Below, one piece after another: positions 43,476-53,200 of a stretch of DNA of 64,000 nucleotides. The notes below the pieces were generated by a model that saw only the letters and a program-made list of their open reading frames with translations, had not been told where the DNA came from and ran no database searches. Within the stretch, counting starts at the first letter, position 1. Every line of letters starts with the position of its first letter. Position numbers and translations under genes: made by a program. Source of the DNA: Echinicola marina (GTDB lineage: Bacteria > Bacteroidota > Bacteroidia > Cytophagales > Cyclobacteriaceae). Location: NCBI RefSeq assembly GCF_020463795.1, contig NZ_CP080025.1:1243001-1307000 (forward strand), written 5' to 3'.

Positions 43476-44921
43476 TCAAAGACTGGGGATAGATTTATCA
43501 AAATCTGGATTATCACTCGGTAACTGCGCCCCAGTATTGGCATGAAACGCATTCAATATGGCCTTCAGCTCTCTAACTTTATCAGGCATTTTGGAAGACA
43601 AGTCATTAGTTTCACTTATATCTTCCTTAATATTATATAGCTCTTCTTTTTCATCATCATAAAACTCTATATACACATATTCCCCTTTCCTAACTGCTGC
43701 GCCCGGCTCCCATGCACTTCCATGATAATGGGGATAATGGAAATAAAGTGCTGCACGATCAAGTGATGTACCACCTTTCAACAGTGGCATCAAGGAAGTC
43801 CCATCATTTTCAGGTATTTTGTTTTTGGATACTTTCACAGCCTCAGCGATGGTGCTATAAAAGTCCACACTGATCACAGGTTCGTCAGATTCAGTGTTTG
43901 CATGTATGCCTGGGCCTTTTATGATCAAGGGAACCCTAATTCCTCCCTCGTAACACCAGCCCTTCCCCGCTCTCAATGGTTCATTGGAGGTAGGGGCTTT
44001 TCGGTTATTTTGCAAGGTGGATAGTCCGCCATTGTCAGAAGTAAATACCACCAAGGTGTTTTCATCCAACCCAAGTTCTTCTAATTTACTCATCAACCTG
44101 CCCACATTTTCATCCATCGCCGCAATCATAGAAGCATATTCGAAGTTGTCCTGTCTAAGCTTGGTGAGGCCATCATGCTCATTTCTATATCCTTGATCGC
44201 CTATTTCTTCCATTTTTATAGCTTTCTCCCTAAAATGATCCACATGTTTTTTGTTGGCCTGAATTGGGGTGTGCACATTATAAAATGATAAATAAAGCAA
44301 GAAAGGGTCTTCCTTCGCAGCATTCAAAAAGGCAATGGACTCATCTACCAGCCTATCAGTCAAGTACTCTCCCTCGGGACCGTCCTCCAATTGGGGATTA
44401 TGGTATGGAGAGTAATAGCTCGCTGGACTTCCCTTATGATTTCCGCCAATATTGACATCAAAACCCTGATCTTCCGGAAAGAAGCCTTTATCTCCCAAAT
44501 GCCACTTGCCCGCAAAGAATGTCCTGTAGCCTTCAGCTTTCAAAAGCTCTGCTATGGTCAGCTCCTCCAAAGGCAATTCATTCCTGTCCTGAGGTCCCAA
44601 CAATTTTCGTCCCTTAGGATCTTGTCCTGGAATCCAATCAGTAATATCAATCCTGCTTGGATACTTTCCAGTCATGATAGAGGCTCTTGTAGGAGAGCAG
44701 ACTGGTGAAGCAGCATAAGCTGATGTAAATCTCATGCCTTGGCTAGCCAGTTTATCAATGTTTGGGGTCTCGTAAAATTCGCTGCCATAACAGGCCAGAT
44801 CGGCCCAGCCGAGATCATCCACTAGAATAAATACAATATTGGGTGCTTGTTGTTCTTCCTGCTCACATGAAAACAAACCAAATGCAATAATTGCCAGACT
44901 GATTAGAAAGGTGTAACGCAT
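43476..44921 (-). CDS. Lipoprotein sulfatase (S1 family)
   Basis: An envelope-anchored sulfatase of 481 residues. From ATG 44919-44921 the signal ends in the lipobox FGLFSC (Cys19). The formylglycine motif CSPTR is at 75-79, and the metal-binding ILVDDLGWAD and VVFTSDNGGLS are present. It removes sulfate esters, most likely from a marine polysaccharide. The sugar is not identifiable. The S-motif Cys must be converted to formylglycine by a maturase that is not encoded here. No SusCD pair or other hydrolase is adjacent. Confidence 0.88.
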   Translation of the reverse strand: MRYTFLISLAIIAFGLFSCEQEEQQAPNIVFILVDDLGWADLACYGSEFYETPNIDKLASQGMRFTSAYAASPVCSPTRASIMTGKYPSRIDITDWIPGQDPKGRKLLGPQDRNELPLEELTIAELLKAEGYRTFFAGKWHLGDKGFFPEDQGFDVNIGGNHKGSPASYYSPYHNPQLEDGPEGEYLTDRLVDESIAFLNAAKEDPFLLYLSFYNVHTPIQANKKHVDHFREKAIKMEEIGDQGYRNEHDGLTKLRQDNFEYASMIAAMDENVGRLMSKLEELGLDENTLVVFTSDNGGLSTLQNNRKAPTSNEPLRAGKGWCYEGGIRVPLIIKGPGIHANTESDEPVISVDFYSTIAEAVKVSKNKIPENDGTSLMPLLKGGTSLDRAALYFHYPHYHGSAWEPGAAVRKGEYVYIEFYDDEKEELYNIKEDISETNDLSSKMPDKVRELKAILNAFHANTGAQLPSDNPDFDKSIPSL

Positions 44922-45042
44922 TACTAAAGAATTAAATAGTAAAAAGGCAGGTAGGGTTAATCTCAAACAATAATACTGCTAAAATGCATGTTCTACAAAA
45001 TGAAATGGGATTAAATGACGTAAGGGGAAATATATCACATAA

Positions 45043-45071
45043 AAAAGGCCCCGATATTGATCAGGGCCTTT
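45043..45071 (-). terminator. lspA terminator
   Basis: AAAGGCCC and GGGCCTTT (45044-45051 and 45064-45071) pair. Six T follow on the minus strand, just after the lspA stop. Confidence 0.8.
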
Positions 45072-45074
45072 CAA

Positions 45075-45716
45075 TTATTTCTCTTCTATAAACTGCTTCT
45101 GGATTTCATCCTCTTCGATTTCCTTCTTTTTTTCCTCATCCGGTTCAGCAAAGAATTTCTTTTGGAAAAGTAAAATGATAACTACGCCTATAAAGATGGA
45201 CGCATCTGCTACATTGAATATTGGCCATAGTGCAGTATAATTTCCTCCCCAAAGCGGCACCCATTCAGGGATCCATCCCTCCCAAATGTCAAAATAGAAC
45301 ATGTCTACCACTTGACCATGAAACCATGGTGTACTTGCATTGGCAGGGGCGTTGTTCAACCAAACACCATAAAACACACTATCCACCAAGTTTCCGATGG
45401 CTCCTCCCAAGATCATGGCAATGCAGACAATATAGCCTGTATGTACTTTCTTTTCGATAAGATGGTAAAGATAATAGCCTATACCTACCATGGCTACCAA
45501 GCGGAAACTGGTCAGGATCAGTTTTCCATACTCTGAGCCCAGTTCCATTCCAAAGGCCATGCCTGGGTTGGTGGTATAGTGCAACTTAAACCAGTCACCA
45601 ATAATTTTGATCTGACCAACCGATCCCATCTGCATATTGGCATCTACGACCAACTTGACTATTTGGTCGATAATGATGACCAGTAAGGTAATACCAAAAT
45701 ACTTTAAATATTTCAT
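45075..45716 (-). CDS. lspA: Lipoprotein signal peptidase (signal peptidase II)
   Basis: Inner-membrane aspartic protease that cuts prolipoproteins before the acylated Cys. The 213 residues have four membrane helices. The catalytic aspartates are in GNLVDSVFYG and FNVADASIFIG. The loop before the second is longer than in E. coli, and an acidic/basic cytosolic tail (EEKKKEIEEDEIQKQFIEEK) extends it beyond the usual 160-170 residues. It lies 40 bp after ileS on the same strand, the classical ileS-lspA order. Its substrates in this window include the sulfatase and the 18.2-kb lipoprotein. Confidence 0.95.
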   Translation of the reverse strand: MKYLKYFGITLLVIIIDQIVKLVVDANMQMGSVGQIKIIGDWFKLHYTTNPGMAFGMELGSEYGKLILTSFRLVAMVGIGYYLYHLIEKKVHTGYIVCIAMILGGAIGNLVDSVFYGVWLNNAPANASTPWFHGQVVDMFYFDIWEGWIPEWVPLWGGNYTALWPIFNVADASIFIGVVIILLFQKKFFAEPDEEKKKEIEEDEIQKQFIEEK

Positions 45717-45756
45717 AGCTATATTTTCAGCAGAAGCATGGTGCTAAGAGCGCCAT

Positions 45757-48700
45757 TTAAACTTTTTCCACCTTTACTTTAAGTTCAAAATCATCCATAT
45801 CCAATACGGTTCCCTCTGCCACATCACCATTCACGGATAGTGATAAGGCTTGTGTTTCGGATTGGATATATTCAGAGAAATTAACCAATGCTTGATCTAC
45901 TTGTTCATTCAACTTGGCGACTTTAATGGTGATCTTGTCCTGAACCTCCAGTCCCATATCTTTTCTAAGGTTCTGGATCCTGTTAACCAAATCACGGGCA
46001 ATGCCCTCTTGCTTCAACTCATCCGTTAAAGTAACATCCAAGGCCACAGTGATTCCATTGTCACTGGCCACTGACCATCCTGGAATATCCTGTGAAGTAA
46101 TCAGTACTTCCTCCAATGAAAGGACTGCCTTCTCCCCATCCAGGTCAATTTCAACTGATCCGTTTCTTTCGATATTGGCAATTTCTTCCTGACCCCACTG
46201 GTTAATAGCTGCTGCTACCAATTTCATTTTTGGTCCAAAGCGCTTACCTAATAGCGGGAAGTTCGGTTTTGCATTTTTTACCAAAATACCTGAAGCATCA
46301 TCAATATATTCTACTCCTTTGATATTCACTTCGGATTTGATCAATTCCTCCACGTGTTGGATTTGCTCTCTGGTCTTTTCACTGAGGATAGGGATCAAAA
46401 TCTTCTGCAGTGGCTGACGCACTTTCAGTTTGTCCTTTTTCCTCAAGCTGTGCACTAAAGAAGAAATGTCCTGTGCCAACTGCATACTGGTCTCCAAGTC
46501 CTTATTGATCAAAGCCTCATCAGCAGCATTCCAGTCAGTCAAGTGAACAGACTCGGCTATTTCTTGGCCTGCTTCCTTGGCTCCATCTGTCAAATTCTTA
46601 TACATCCAGTCTGAGTAGAAAGGAGCAAAAGAAGACATCAACTGACAAATGGTGGTAAGGCATTCATACAATGTCTCATAAGCAGCCTGCTTGTCCTCAT
46701 TCATATCACCCCTCCAGAAACGTTTTCTGGCCAATCTCACATACCAGTTGGACAATTGGTCCACGGTAAAGTTCATAATGGCCCTGGTAGCTCTGGTGGC
46801 ATCGTAACTGTCCATGGAGTTTTCCACTTCTCCAATTAGGGACTGCAGCTTTGAAATGATCCAGCGATCCAACTCAGGTCTTTCACTTACAGGCACCATC
46901 TTGCTGGCATCATAGGTGAAGTGATCAAGGTTGGCATATAACGCAAAAAAGTTATAAGTATTTTGAAGGGTACCGAAGAACCTGCGTTGTACTTCTGCAA
47001 CACCTTCTAGATTAAACTTCAAATTGTCCCAAGGATTGGCATTGGAGAGCATATACCAACGCAAGGCATCTGGTCCATATTCTTTTAAGGTCTTAAATGG
47101 ATCGACAGCATTGCCCAATCGCTTGGACATTTTGTTGCCGTTTTTGTCCAGCACAAGACCATTGGCAATCACATTTTTGAAAGCAACGCTGTCAAATAAC
47201 ATCACTGCAATGGCATGAAGCGTAAAGAACCAACCTCTGGTTTGGTCCACTCCCTCAGCAATATAATCAGCTGGATAATTGGCCTTGAAGATCTCTTCAT
47301 TCTCAAATGGATAATGCCATTGTGCATAAGGCATAGCTCCGGAGTCAAACCAAACATCGATAAGATCTGGCTCACGGAACATTTTCTGTCCCTTGGAATC
47401 TACCAAGATGACATCATCCACATAAGGTCTGTGCAGGTCCACCTCTTCACCCTTGAAAGGTGATTCGGTCATAAAGCCTTTTTCGATGGACTTTTCGATT
47501 TCTTCATTCAACTCTGCTATAGAACCGATGCATTTGGTTTCGGTAGCATCCTCATTTCTCCAAACTGGAAGTGGGGTACCCCAGAAACGGGAACGGCTCA
47601 GGTTCCAGTCTACCAAGTTTTCCAACCAGTTGCCAAAACGACCTGTACCGGTTGCTTCTGGCTTCCAGTTGATGGTTTTGTTTAATTCTACCAAACGATC
47701 CTTGCAAGCAGTGGTTTTGATAAACCAGCTTTCCAAAGGATAGTAAAGCACTGGCATATCAGTTCTCCAACAATGTGGATAACTGTGCTCGTATTTTTCT
47801 ACCTTAAAGGCCTTATTCTCATTTTTCAGGATGATGGAAATAATCACATCGGTGTTTTTATAATCCGCTGCATCCTCATCTTCCTTAAGGTAATTCTTCA
47901 CATAGAAATCATCCACACCATACTCTTTATGGGCAGTGATTTCATGCTCTTTCATTTTAGCTTGTAAATACTCTCCAATCACAGGAAGGAATCTACCGCG
48001 CTTATCTACCACAGGAACCTCATTTCCCTGCTCATCTTTTACAAACACACCAGGAACACCAGCCTGAACCAATGCTCTAAAGTCATCCGCGCCAAAAGCT
48101 TTGGCAAGGTGTACAATACCAGTACCATCTTCTGTGGTCACATAATCAGCAGAGATAACGGTAAATGCAGGACTTGGAAGCGCTATCCCTTCAATTGGGA
48201 ATAATGGCTCATATTCCATTCCCAACATGTCTTTCCCTTTGAACTCTTCAATGATTTCAAAAGGAATCAATTTATCTCCTGGCTTATAGTCTTCTATTTT
48301 TAAGCCTTCAGCTTTCTTATTGAAGAAGGCTCCCACCCTGGCTTTAGCTAGGATTACCGTTTGCTCTTGATAGGTATAAGGGTTAAAGGTCTTAACTTTT
48401 ACATAGTCCAGTTTTTCACCTATGGCCAATGCTGAGTTGGAAGGCAAGGTCCAAGGGGTAGTGGTCCAAGCAATGATATACTCATTTTCTCTGCCTTTCA
48501 CTTTAAACTGGGCAGTAATGGAAGTGTCTTTTACATCCCTGTAACAACCCGGCTGGTTGAGTTCGTGCGAAGAAAGTCCAGTCCCTGCAGCTGGTGAATA
48601 AGGTTGAATAGTATAACCTTTGTATAAAAGGTCTTTCTCATATAGACGCTTGAGCAAGCTCCATAGTGATTCAATATATTTAGGGTCAAAGGTGATATAT

Positions 48701-49143
48701 GGATCATCCAAATCTACCCAGTAGCCAATTTTTTCAGTAAGATCATCCCACTCATTTTTAAAGCGCATGACCGTCTCACGGCATTTTTTATTGTATTCCT
48801 CTACCGTGATTTTCTTACCGATATCTTCTTTGGTAATTCCCAGTTCCTTCTCCACCTGAAGCTCTACAGGCAATCCATGGGTATCCCAACCACCTTTTCT
48901 TTTTACCTGAAAACCCTTTAAGGTTTTATACCTACAAAAAATATCTTTCAGAGTTCTGGCCATTACATGGTGAATGCCCGGAGTACCATTTGCCGATGGT
49001 GGTCCTTCGAAGAATGTAAAAGTCTCGGCACCTTCACGGTTCTCAACAGACTTTTCAAAAATCTTGTTCTCCTGCCAGTAACTCAGTACACTTTCTCCTA
49101 TTCCTGGATAATCTACTTGTTTGAACTCCTGATATTTTTTCAC
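45757..49143 (-). CDS. ileS: Isoleucyl-tRNA synthetase
   Basis: Charges tRNA-Ile. The 1128 residues are typical of the longer Bacteroidota/eukaryote-like type, with the first nucleotide-binding motif as GIHH (56-59, in PPSANGTPGIHHVMARTLKD). A large editing domain (about 200-450, WTTTPWTLPSNSALA) follows, then the KMSK motif GNKMSKRLGN near 670 and an anticodon-binding C-terminal half. It is the first gene of ileS-lspA. Confidence 0.96.
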   Translation of the reverse strand: MKKYQEFKQVDYPGIGESVLSYWQENKIFEKSVENREGAETFTFFEGPPSANGTPGIHHVMARTLKDIFCRYKTLKGFQVKRKGGWDTHGLPVELQVEKELGITKEDIGKKITVEEYNKKCRETVMRFKNEWDDLTEKIGYWVDLDDPYITFDPKYIESLWSLLKRLYEKDLLYKGYTIQPYSPAAGTGLSSHELNQPGCYRDVKDTSITAQFKVKGRENEYIIAWTTTPWTLPSNSALAIGEKLDYVKVKTFNPYTYQEQTVILAKARVGAFFNKKAEGLKIEDYKPGDKLIPFEIIEEFKGKDMLGMEYEPLFPIEGIALPSPAFTVISADYVTTEDGTGIVHLAKAFGADDFRALVQAGVPGVFVKDEQGNEVPVVDKRGRFLPVIGEYLQAKMKEHEITAHKEYGVDDFYVKNYLKEDEDAADYKNTDVIISIILKNENKAFKVEKYEHSYPHCWRTDMPVLYYPLESWFIKTTACKDRLVELNKTINWKPEATGTGRFGNWLENLVDWNLSRSRFWGTPLPVWRNEDATETKCIGSIAELNEEIEKSIEKGFMTESPFKGEEVDLHRPYVDDVILVDSKGQKMFREPDLIDVWFDSGAMPYAQWHYPFENEEIFKANYPADYIAEGVDQTRGWFFTLHAIAVMLFDSVAFKNVIANGLVLDKNGNKMSKRLGNAVDPFKTLKEYGPDALRWYMLSNANPWDNLKFNLEGVAEVQRRFFGTLQNTYNFFALYANLDHFTYDASKMVPVSERPELDRWIISKLQSLIGEVENSMDSYDATRATRAIMNFTVDQLSNWYVRLARKRFWRGDMNEDKQAAYETLYECLTTICQLMSSFAPFYSDWMYKNLTDGAKEAGQEIAESVHLTDWNAADEALINKDLETSMQLAQDISSLVHSLRKKDKLKVRQPLQKILIPILSEKTREQIQHVEELIKSEVNIKGVEYIDDASGILVKNAKPNFPLLGKRFGPKMKLVAAAINQWGQEEIANIERNGSVEIDLDGEKAVLSLEEVLITSQDIPGWSVASDNGITVALDVTLTDELKQEGIARDLVNRIQNLRKDMGLEVQDKITIKVAKLNEQVDQALVNFSEYIQSETQALSLSVNGDVAEGTVLDMDDFELKVKVEKV

Positions 49144-49964
49144 GATATCTCTATGATTACTTCTTATTCAATTATTTGGCTGCAAAGGACTTCGGTAGAC
49201 TGAAACAATTCAGCATTCCTGTAATCCTTTCAAAAGCAGGCACAAAGTTAATAGAAAAGTAGGGTTTATGTATGTAGAAAATAGAAAAACTCGCTTTTTG
49301 ACGAAAAGCCAAGGTCCTTCCCTTAAGCTTGCAGCATTTGACAAAAGAGCACAACAGCTTCATTGGCTTGATGAGCAGCCTTCCCATTCCCATTATCCAA
49401 TACGTAATTGGACCGTTTTTGTGTCGTAGATTTAAGAAGCATTTAAATAACAAATAAGTCTTTGGACCAATTATTAGGCTTTAGTATTTTGAAGAGACAA
49501 GTAAGTCCAAAAATTACCCAATAGCCCATCCATGACATATTCTTCCTGCTAAACTCACGTGATATTTGAGCCCCATCTTCTATTAAAAGAGACAAAATTA
49601 TACGCAATTTATGAAGGCGAAATCTACAGCCAGTTCAATTTTTTCTAATTTCATCAGAATAATTATAGAAGACTTTGTGGCAGAGTTTCGATGGAGTATG
49701 AGGAATGAGATTTGACCAATAACTTCGAGCAAATGTTTTTTTAAGATTAAAAAAGATCAAATGGAACTATGGCAACTGTAATTAGGCTTATCTTTTCATA
49801 ACAGCCCCGCGATCAGAATAATATATTTTAAAAAATCACTAAAATTTTAAACTTTATTCCAATACTAGCCTGTTATAAACACATAAATCATATTTTATTT
49901 GGAGATAAAACAGTTTGGCACGTAAATAGCTATAAAAAGAATTAGAGTTAAATCAACCGCAGAT
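49144..49964. other. Spacer of about 0.8 kb upstream of ileS, no clear gene
   Basis: Both flanking genes are minus strand (ileS to the left, dgt to the right), so the ileS promoter lies at the left end. A 34-codon plus-strand ORF (49611-49715) and a 93-codon minus-strand ORF (49172-49453) exist, but neither looks like a conserved protein. A plus-strand terminator at 49965 suggests that something is transcribed rightwards through this stretch, possibly a small RNA. Confidence 0.4.
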
Positions 49965-50007
49965 AGCCAGGGTGTATTGACAGCAGTCAATCCCCTGGCT
50001 TATTTTT
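49965..50007 (+). terminator. Plus-strand terminator without an upstream gene
   Basis: AGCCAGGG and CCCTGGCT (49965-49972, 49993-50000) enclose an inner ATTGAC/GTCAAT stem with an AGCA loop. TATTTTTTAAG follows on the plus strand. The minus side, which would serve dgt, has no T run after the hairpin. Confidence 0.6.
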
Positions 50008-51353
50008 TAAGCTCCTGGTAATGAGATACCTTTTACTTTTCTGTAAAGTGAAAGGGCATATTTATCAGTCATCCCAGAAATAAAATCAATCAGATTTCTC
50101 AAAAGTAAATAGGGCATGAGTGCCTCTTTGTCAGTCCTGAATTCTTCCGGCAACAGTCTCAAAATACTTCTGTCCTGTCCAGAGAACCTATCACTATCGT
50201 AATATTTATGGTACAGGGCTTTTGAGAAAACTTCCAGCAAACCTTCCAATACCTGGAAACCTGCCGCTTCTTTCTCCAAAACAGGTTGTGACCTGTAAAT
50301 TTTATTAATAGAGAGCCTGCTAATCTTTTCCAAGATATGCGCAGAATCGATCATATCTGTTAATGCGCTGTCAAACTCACCAGAGAGCATTTGCTCTTCA
50401 TGTTTTTTAAAGCAGTCCACCGATTCCTCTATCAGCCTACCAATGGCCATGGCCCTCAAAATGGCCAATTTCTGAGACTTGGAATTTAGAGCATTGAATT
50501 TTTCCTCATTGAAACGCTCGCCAATGATCTCTGCCAATAAGGTCACCACCTCATCTAGCTGCACCAGGCCCAGGGTACAGCCATCTTCCAAGTCGATAAT
50601 GCTATAACAGATATCATCCGCAGCCTCCACCAAAAATGCCAGCGGGTGCCTGTACCATGTGTCCTTGCCCGAAGCAGGTATGCCTAACAGTTTTGCAAGA
50701 TTATGGTATTGACTGATTTGGTCCGCGAAGAAACCATATTTCTTTTGGCTTCTTCTACTTACATCCTTCTGCTCGATCATTGCGGGCCTGGGATATTTTG
50801 TAAATGCTGCCAAAGTGGCAAAGGAAAGCTGAAAGCCATTATCTTTCTCCAAAAGCATCCTAAAGCCCTGCGCATTTCCTTCAAAACTTACCATATCGGC
50901 CCATTCCTCCTCATACAAATGAGTTCTCCACATTTGGCCACATGGATGAAACTTGAAGAAATCAGAAATGGCATCCTCTCCAGAATGACCAAAAGGAGGG
51001 TTGCCAATATCATGTGTCAATGCTGCAGCAGCCACAATGGCCCCAATATCACTGGATGCTATCCCCTTTGATCCAAGTTCAGGATATTTTTGTAATAAGT
51101 ATTCACCAACAGATTTTCCCAAAGACCTTCCCACGCTAGATACTTCCAAACTATGCGTAAGTCGGGTATGGACAAAGTCAAGCTCTGGCAATGGAAATAC
51201 TTGTGTCTTATCCTGCAAATTCCTAAAAGGGGCAGAAAAAATGATTCGATCATAATCCTTCTCAAATTCGCTTCTATATTGGTCGGGGCTGGCCTCAGTC
51301 TTCTTTTTTAGGTCTGACCTGCCAGCGCGGAGCAGCTGTTCCCAGTTCATCAT
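50007..51353 (-). CDS. dgt: Deoxyguanosinetriphosphate triphosphohydrolase
   Basis: HD-domain enzyme that hydrolyses dGTP (and related dNTPs) to nucleoside and triphosphate. The 448 residues have RNLQDKTQVFPL, the H of RLTHSLEVSSVGR, the HD pair in LTHDIGNPPFGHSGEDAI and the ADDICYSIIDLEDG block. ATG 51351-51353 (MMNWEQLLR) is preferred to TTG at 51357-51359. The C-terminal part matches full-length dGTPases. A single gene, divergent from the CBM9-like gene. Confidence 0.92.
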   Translation of the reverse strand: MMNWEQLLRAGRSDLKKKTEASPDQYRSEFEKDYDRIIFSAPFRNLQDKTQVFPLPELDFVHTRLTHSLEVSSVGRSLGKSVGEYLLQKYPELGSKGIASSDIGAIVAAAALTHDIGNPPFGHSGEDAISDFFKFHPCGQMWRTHLYEEEWADMVSFEGNAQGFRMLLEKDNGFQLSFATLAAFTKYPRPAMIEQKDVSRRSQKKYGFFADQISQYHNLAKLLGIPASGKDTWYRHPLAFLVEAADDICYSIIDLEDGCTLGLVQLDEVVTLLAEIIGERFNEEKFNALNSKSQKLAILRAMAIGRLIEESVDCFKKHEEQMLSGEFDSALTDMIDSAHILEKISRLSINKIYRSQPVLEKEAAGFQVLEGLLEVFSKALYHKYYDSDRFSGQDRSILRLLPEEFRTDKEALMPYLLLRNLIDFISGMTDKYALSLYRKVKGISLPGA

Positions 51354-51528
51354 GTCCAAAATTAATGATCCCTAATAAAAATCTTGCGATATTTAAGTAT
51401 AAAATCACATGAACCAAAAAACTAAAGTAGCATTACCCACTCATCACAATTTGGACAAAACCTGTGGGCGGCAAAACATAATTAAATATCTTAGCAAAGA
51501 ACTTAACGATTTATAAAATATTTAACCA

Positions 51529-52593
51529 ATGAAGCAGCTTTTACCCCTTCTATTGACTTTCGTGTCAAGCATACCTCTTTTTGCCCAGGAAGCAGCTGAC
51601 AGAAGACATTATGTCGCCTACCGATCTGCTGAAAAGTTGATGATGGATGGTCACTTGGATGAAGATGATTGGCAAGCCGCGGCCTGGTCTGAATTATTTG
51701 TTGACATAGAAGGGGAGCATAAACCAGCTCCATTATATGATAGCAAGATGAAAATGCTTTGGGATGATGAACATTTATATATCGCTTTTTGGATGGAAGA
51801 ACCCCACCTGTGGGCGACCTATACAGAAAGGGAATCGGTTATATTCAGTGAAAATGACATTGAACTATTTATCGATATCAATGGAGATACCCATAATTAT
51901 TACGAATTGGAGATCAACGCCCTAGGTACAGAGTGGGATTTGATGCTTACCAAACCTTATCGGGATGGAGCCTTGGCTATCAATGGCTGGAATATCAATG
52001 GACTTGAAAAAGGAATTCTACTGAACGGTACCCTCAACAATCCCGAAGATGAAGATGAATCCTGGACCGTAGAACTCGCCATTCCATGGAAAGCACTCTC
52101 TCAAGCAGGCCCTAGCTATTCTGCACCTAAAGACGGGCAACAAATGCGCATCAACTTTTCCAGAGTACAATGGCAGCTAGAGGTAAAAGACGGCGTATAC
52201 ACTAAAAGAATCAACCCTGAAACAGGCAAACCTTTTCCTGAATACAACTGGGTCTGGTCTCCACAGGGAAAAATCAGCATGCATATGCCTGAAGAATGGG
52301 CTTACTTACAATTTTCCGAAAATACAGTAGGTGAAGGTACAGCTGAATTCAAATTGAACGAGGATGAAAAGGTGAAGGATGACCTGAGAAAAATCTATTT
52401 TCTTCAAAAGGCTTTTCATAAGAACACTGGAACTTATGCCAAGTCTGAGAAAAAATTATCCCTTCCAAGAGAGCTGCGAGACCGTCATTTTGATTTTGAG
52501 GTCAGTAAAACTAGGTTCAAGATTTCCAGTCCTTCCTTGGTATCCGATAAATCCTGGCACATCACAGAGGACGGCAGGGTTTGGCAGGACTAA
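51529..52593 (+). CDS. Secreted carbohydrate-binding CBM9-like protein
   Basis: A 354-residue exported protein with a signal peptide (1-20, ending LFAQ). A CBM9-like beta-sandwich (about 25-250) follows, seen in MMDGHLDEDDWQAAAWSELF, MKMLWDDEHLYIAFWMEEPH, ENDIELFIDINGDTHNYYEL and VELAIPWKAL. A charged C-terminal 90 residues end the protein. Such proteins bind sugars and often accompany glycan-degrading genes. No catalytic domain is visible. It is a single gene, divergent from dgt. Confidence 0.8.
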   Translation: MKQLLPLLLTFVSSIPLFAQEAADRRHYVAYRSAEKLMMDGHLDEDDWQAAAWSELFVDIEGEHKPAPLYDSKMKMLWDDEHLYIAFWMEEPHLWATYTERESVIFSENDIELFIDINGDTHNYYELEINALGTEWDLMLTKPYRDGALAINGWNINGLEKGILLNGTLNNPEDEDESWTVELAIPWKALSQAGPSYSAPKDGQQMRINFSRVQWQLEVKDGVYTKRINPETGKPFPEYNWVWSPQGKISMHMPEEWAYLQFSENTVGEGTAEFKLNEDEKVKDDLRKIYFLQKAFHKNTGTYAKSEKKLSLPRELRDRHFDFEVSKTRFKISSPSLVSDKSWHITEDGRVWQD

Positions 52594-52607
52594 ACGGTTG
52601 GGTATAA

Positions 52608-52637
52608 AAAAAGCAGCTAAAATTGTAGCTGCTTTTT
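52608..52637. terminator. Bidirectional terminator, CBM9-like/PepSY-like
   Basis: AAAAAGCAGCTA (52608-52619) and TAGCTGCTTTTT (52626-52637) form a perfect 12-bp stem with A/T runs on both sides, between convergent genes. Confidence 0.9.
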
Positions 52638-52660
52638 AATTGGCTGTTAGTGGTTAATGA

Positions 52661-52978
52661 TTATTCTTCAATTATTTCATTGCCTTCTGCATCATATTTT
52701 TTGGTTACAGCGTCCTCTTCCATTCCAAATTGAACTTCATAGGTTACCGTACCATCTGCATTCAGCATTTTATAGGCTTTGGAGATGGTCAATGCCTGAG
52801 TTTCTTCACTTTCTGTAATGGTATCCTTTACAGCTTGTGGAAGGTCTTCAGCCTTGATTTCTTCCTTATCTTGGACAATTTGCACTAAATTAAACTCATT
52901 GTCCGTTTTGATAGTGGAAGCTTGAACACCTGCAAATGCGAAAGTTCCTAGGGCTAATACTAAAGCTAATCTTTTCAT
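52661..52978 (-). CDS. Small exported PepSY-like protein
   Basis: A 105-residue protein with a signal peptide (1-20, ending GVQA). A short mature domain follows: DLPQAVKDTI helix, KAYKMLNADGTVTYEVQFGM hairpin and VTKKYDAEGNEI. That is the pattern of PepSY-like repeats in Bacteroidota secreted proteins. It is acidic overall and an envelope location is expected. Function is unknown. A 222-bp upstream spacer carries an 8-bp inverted repeat (TAAAAGCC 53081-53088, GGCTTTTA 53108-53115) that may be part of its leader. Confidence 0.65.
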   Translation of the reverse strand: MKRLALVLALGTFAFAGVQASTIKTDNEFNLVQIVQDKEEIKAEDLPQAVKDTITESEETQALTISKAYKMLNADGTVTYEVQFGMEEDAVTKKYDAEGNEIIEE

Positions 52979-53200
52979 GGTTGTTAAATTTTAAATTGGT
53001 TAATTAGTTTGTTTTGGATTATCTTTTTGTAATCTCTTGTCTTTTATTGTTCAGCAATTATGCCAATACAGAAAAGGCCTTAAAAGCCGCTTTAGCAAGG
53101 GTTGGAAGGCTTTTACTTGTGATATTAATGGTCAATTTGTGGAAATTATAGTGTGATATTTTATTTGGTATTAATATTGATTTGAAAAATTGGAATATTT

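Noticed and set aside
49172-49453. 93-codon minus-strand ORF between ileS and dgt
   Set aside because: Composition rich in Lys, Phe, Cys and Ile with no domain pattern; it overlaps the likely ileS promoter and looks like a chance frame.
53041-53115. Sigma-54-like TGGCA...TTGC words upstream of the PepSY-like gene
   Set aside because: Spacing between the GG and GC elements is wrong for sigma-54.
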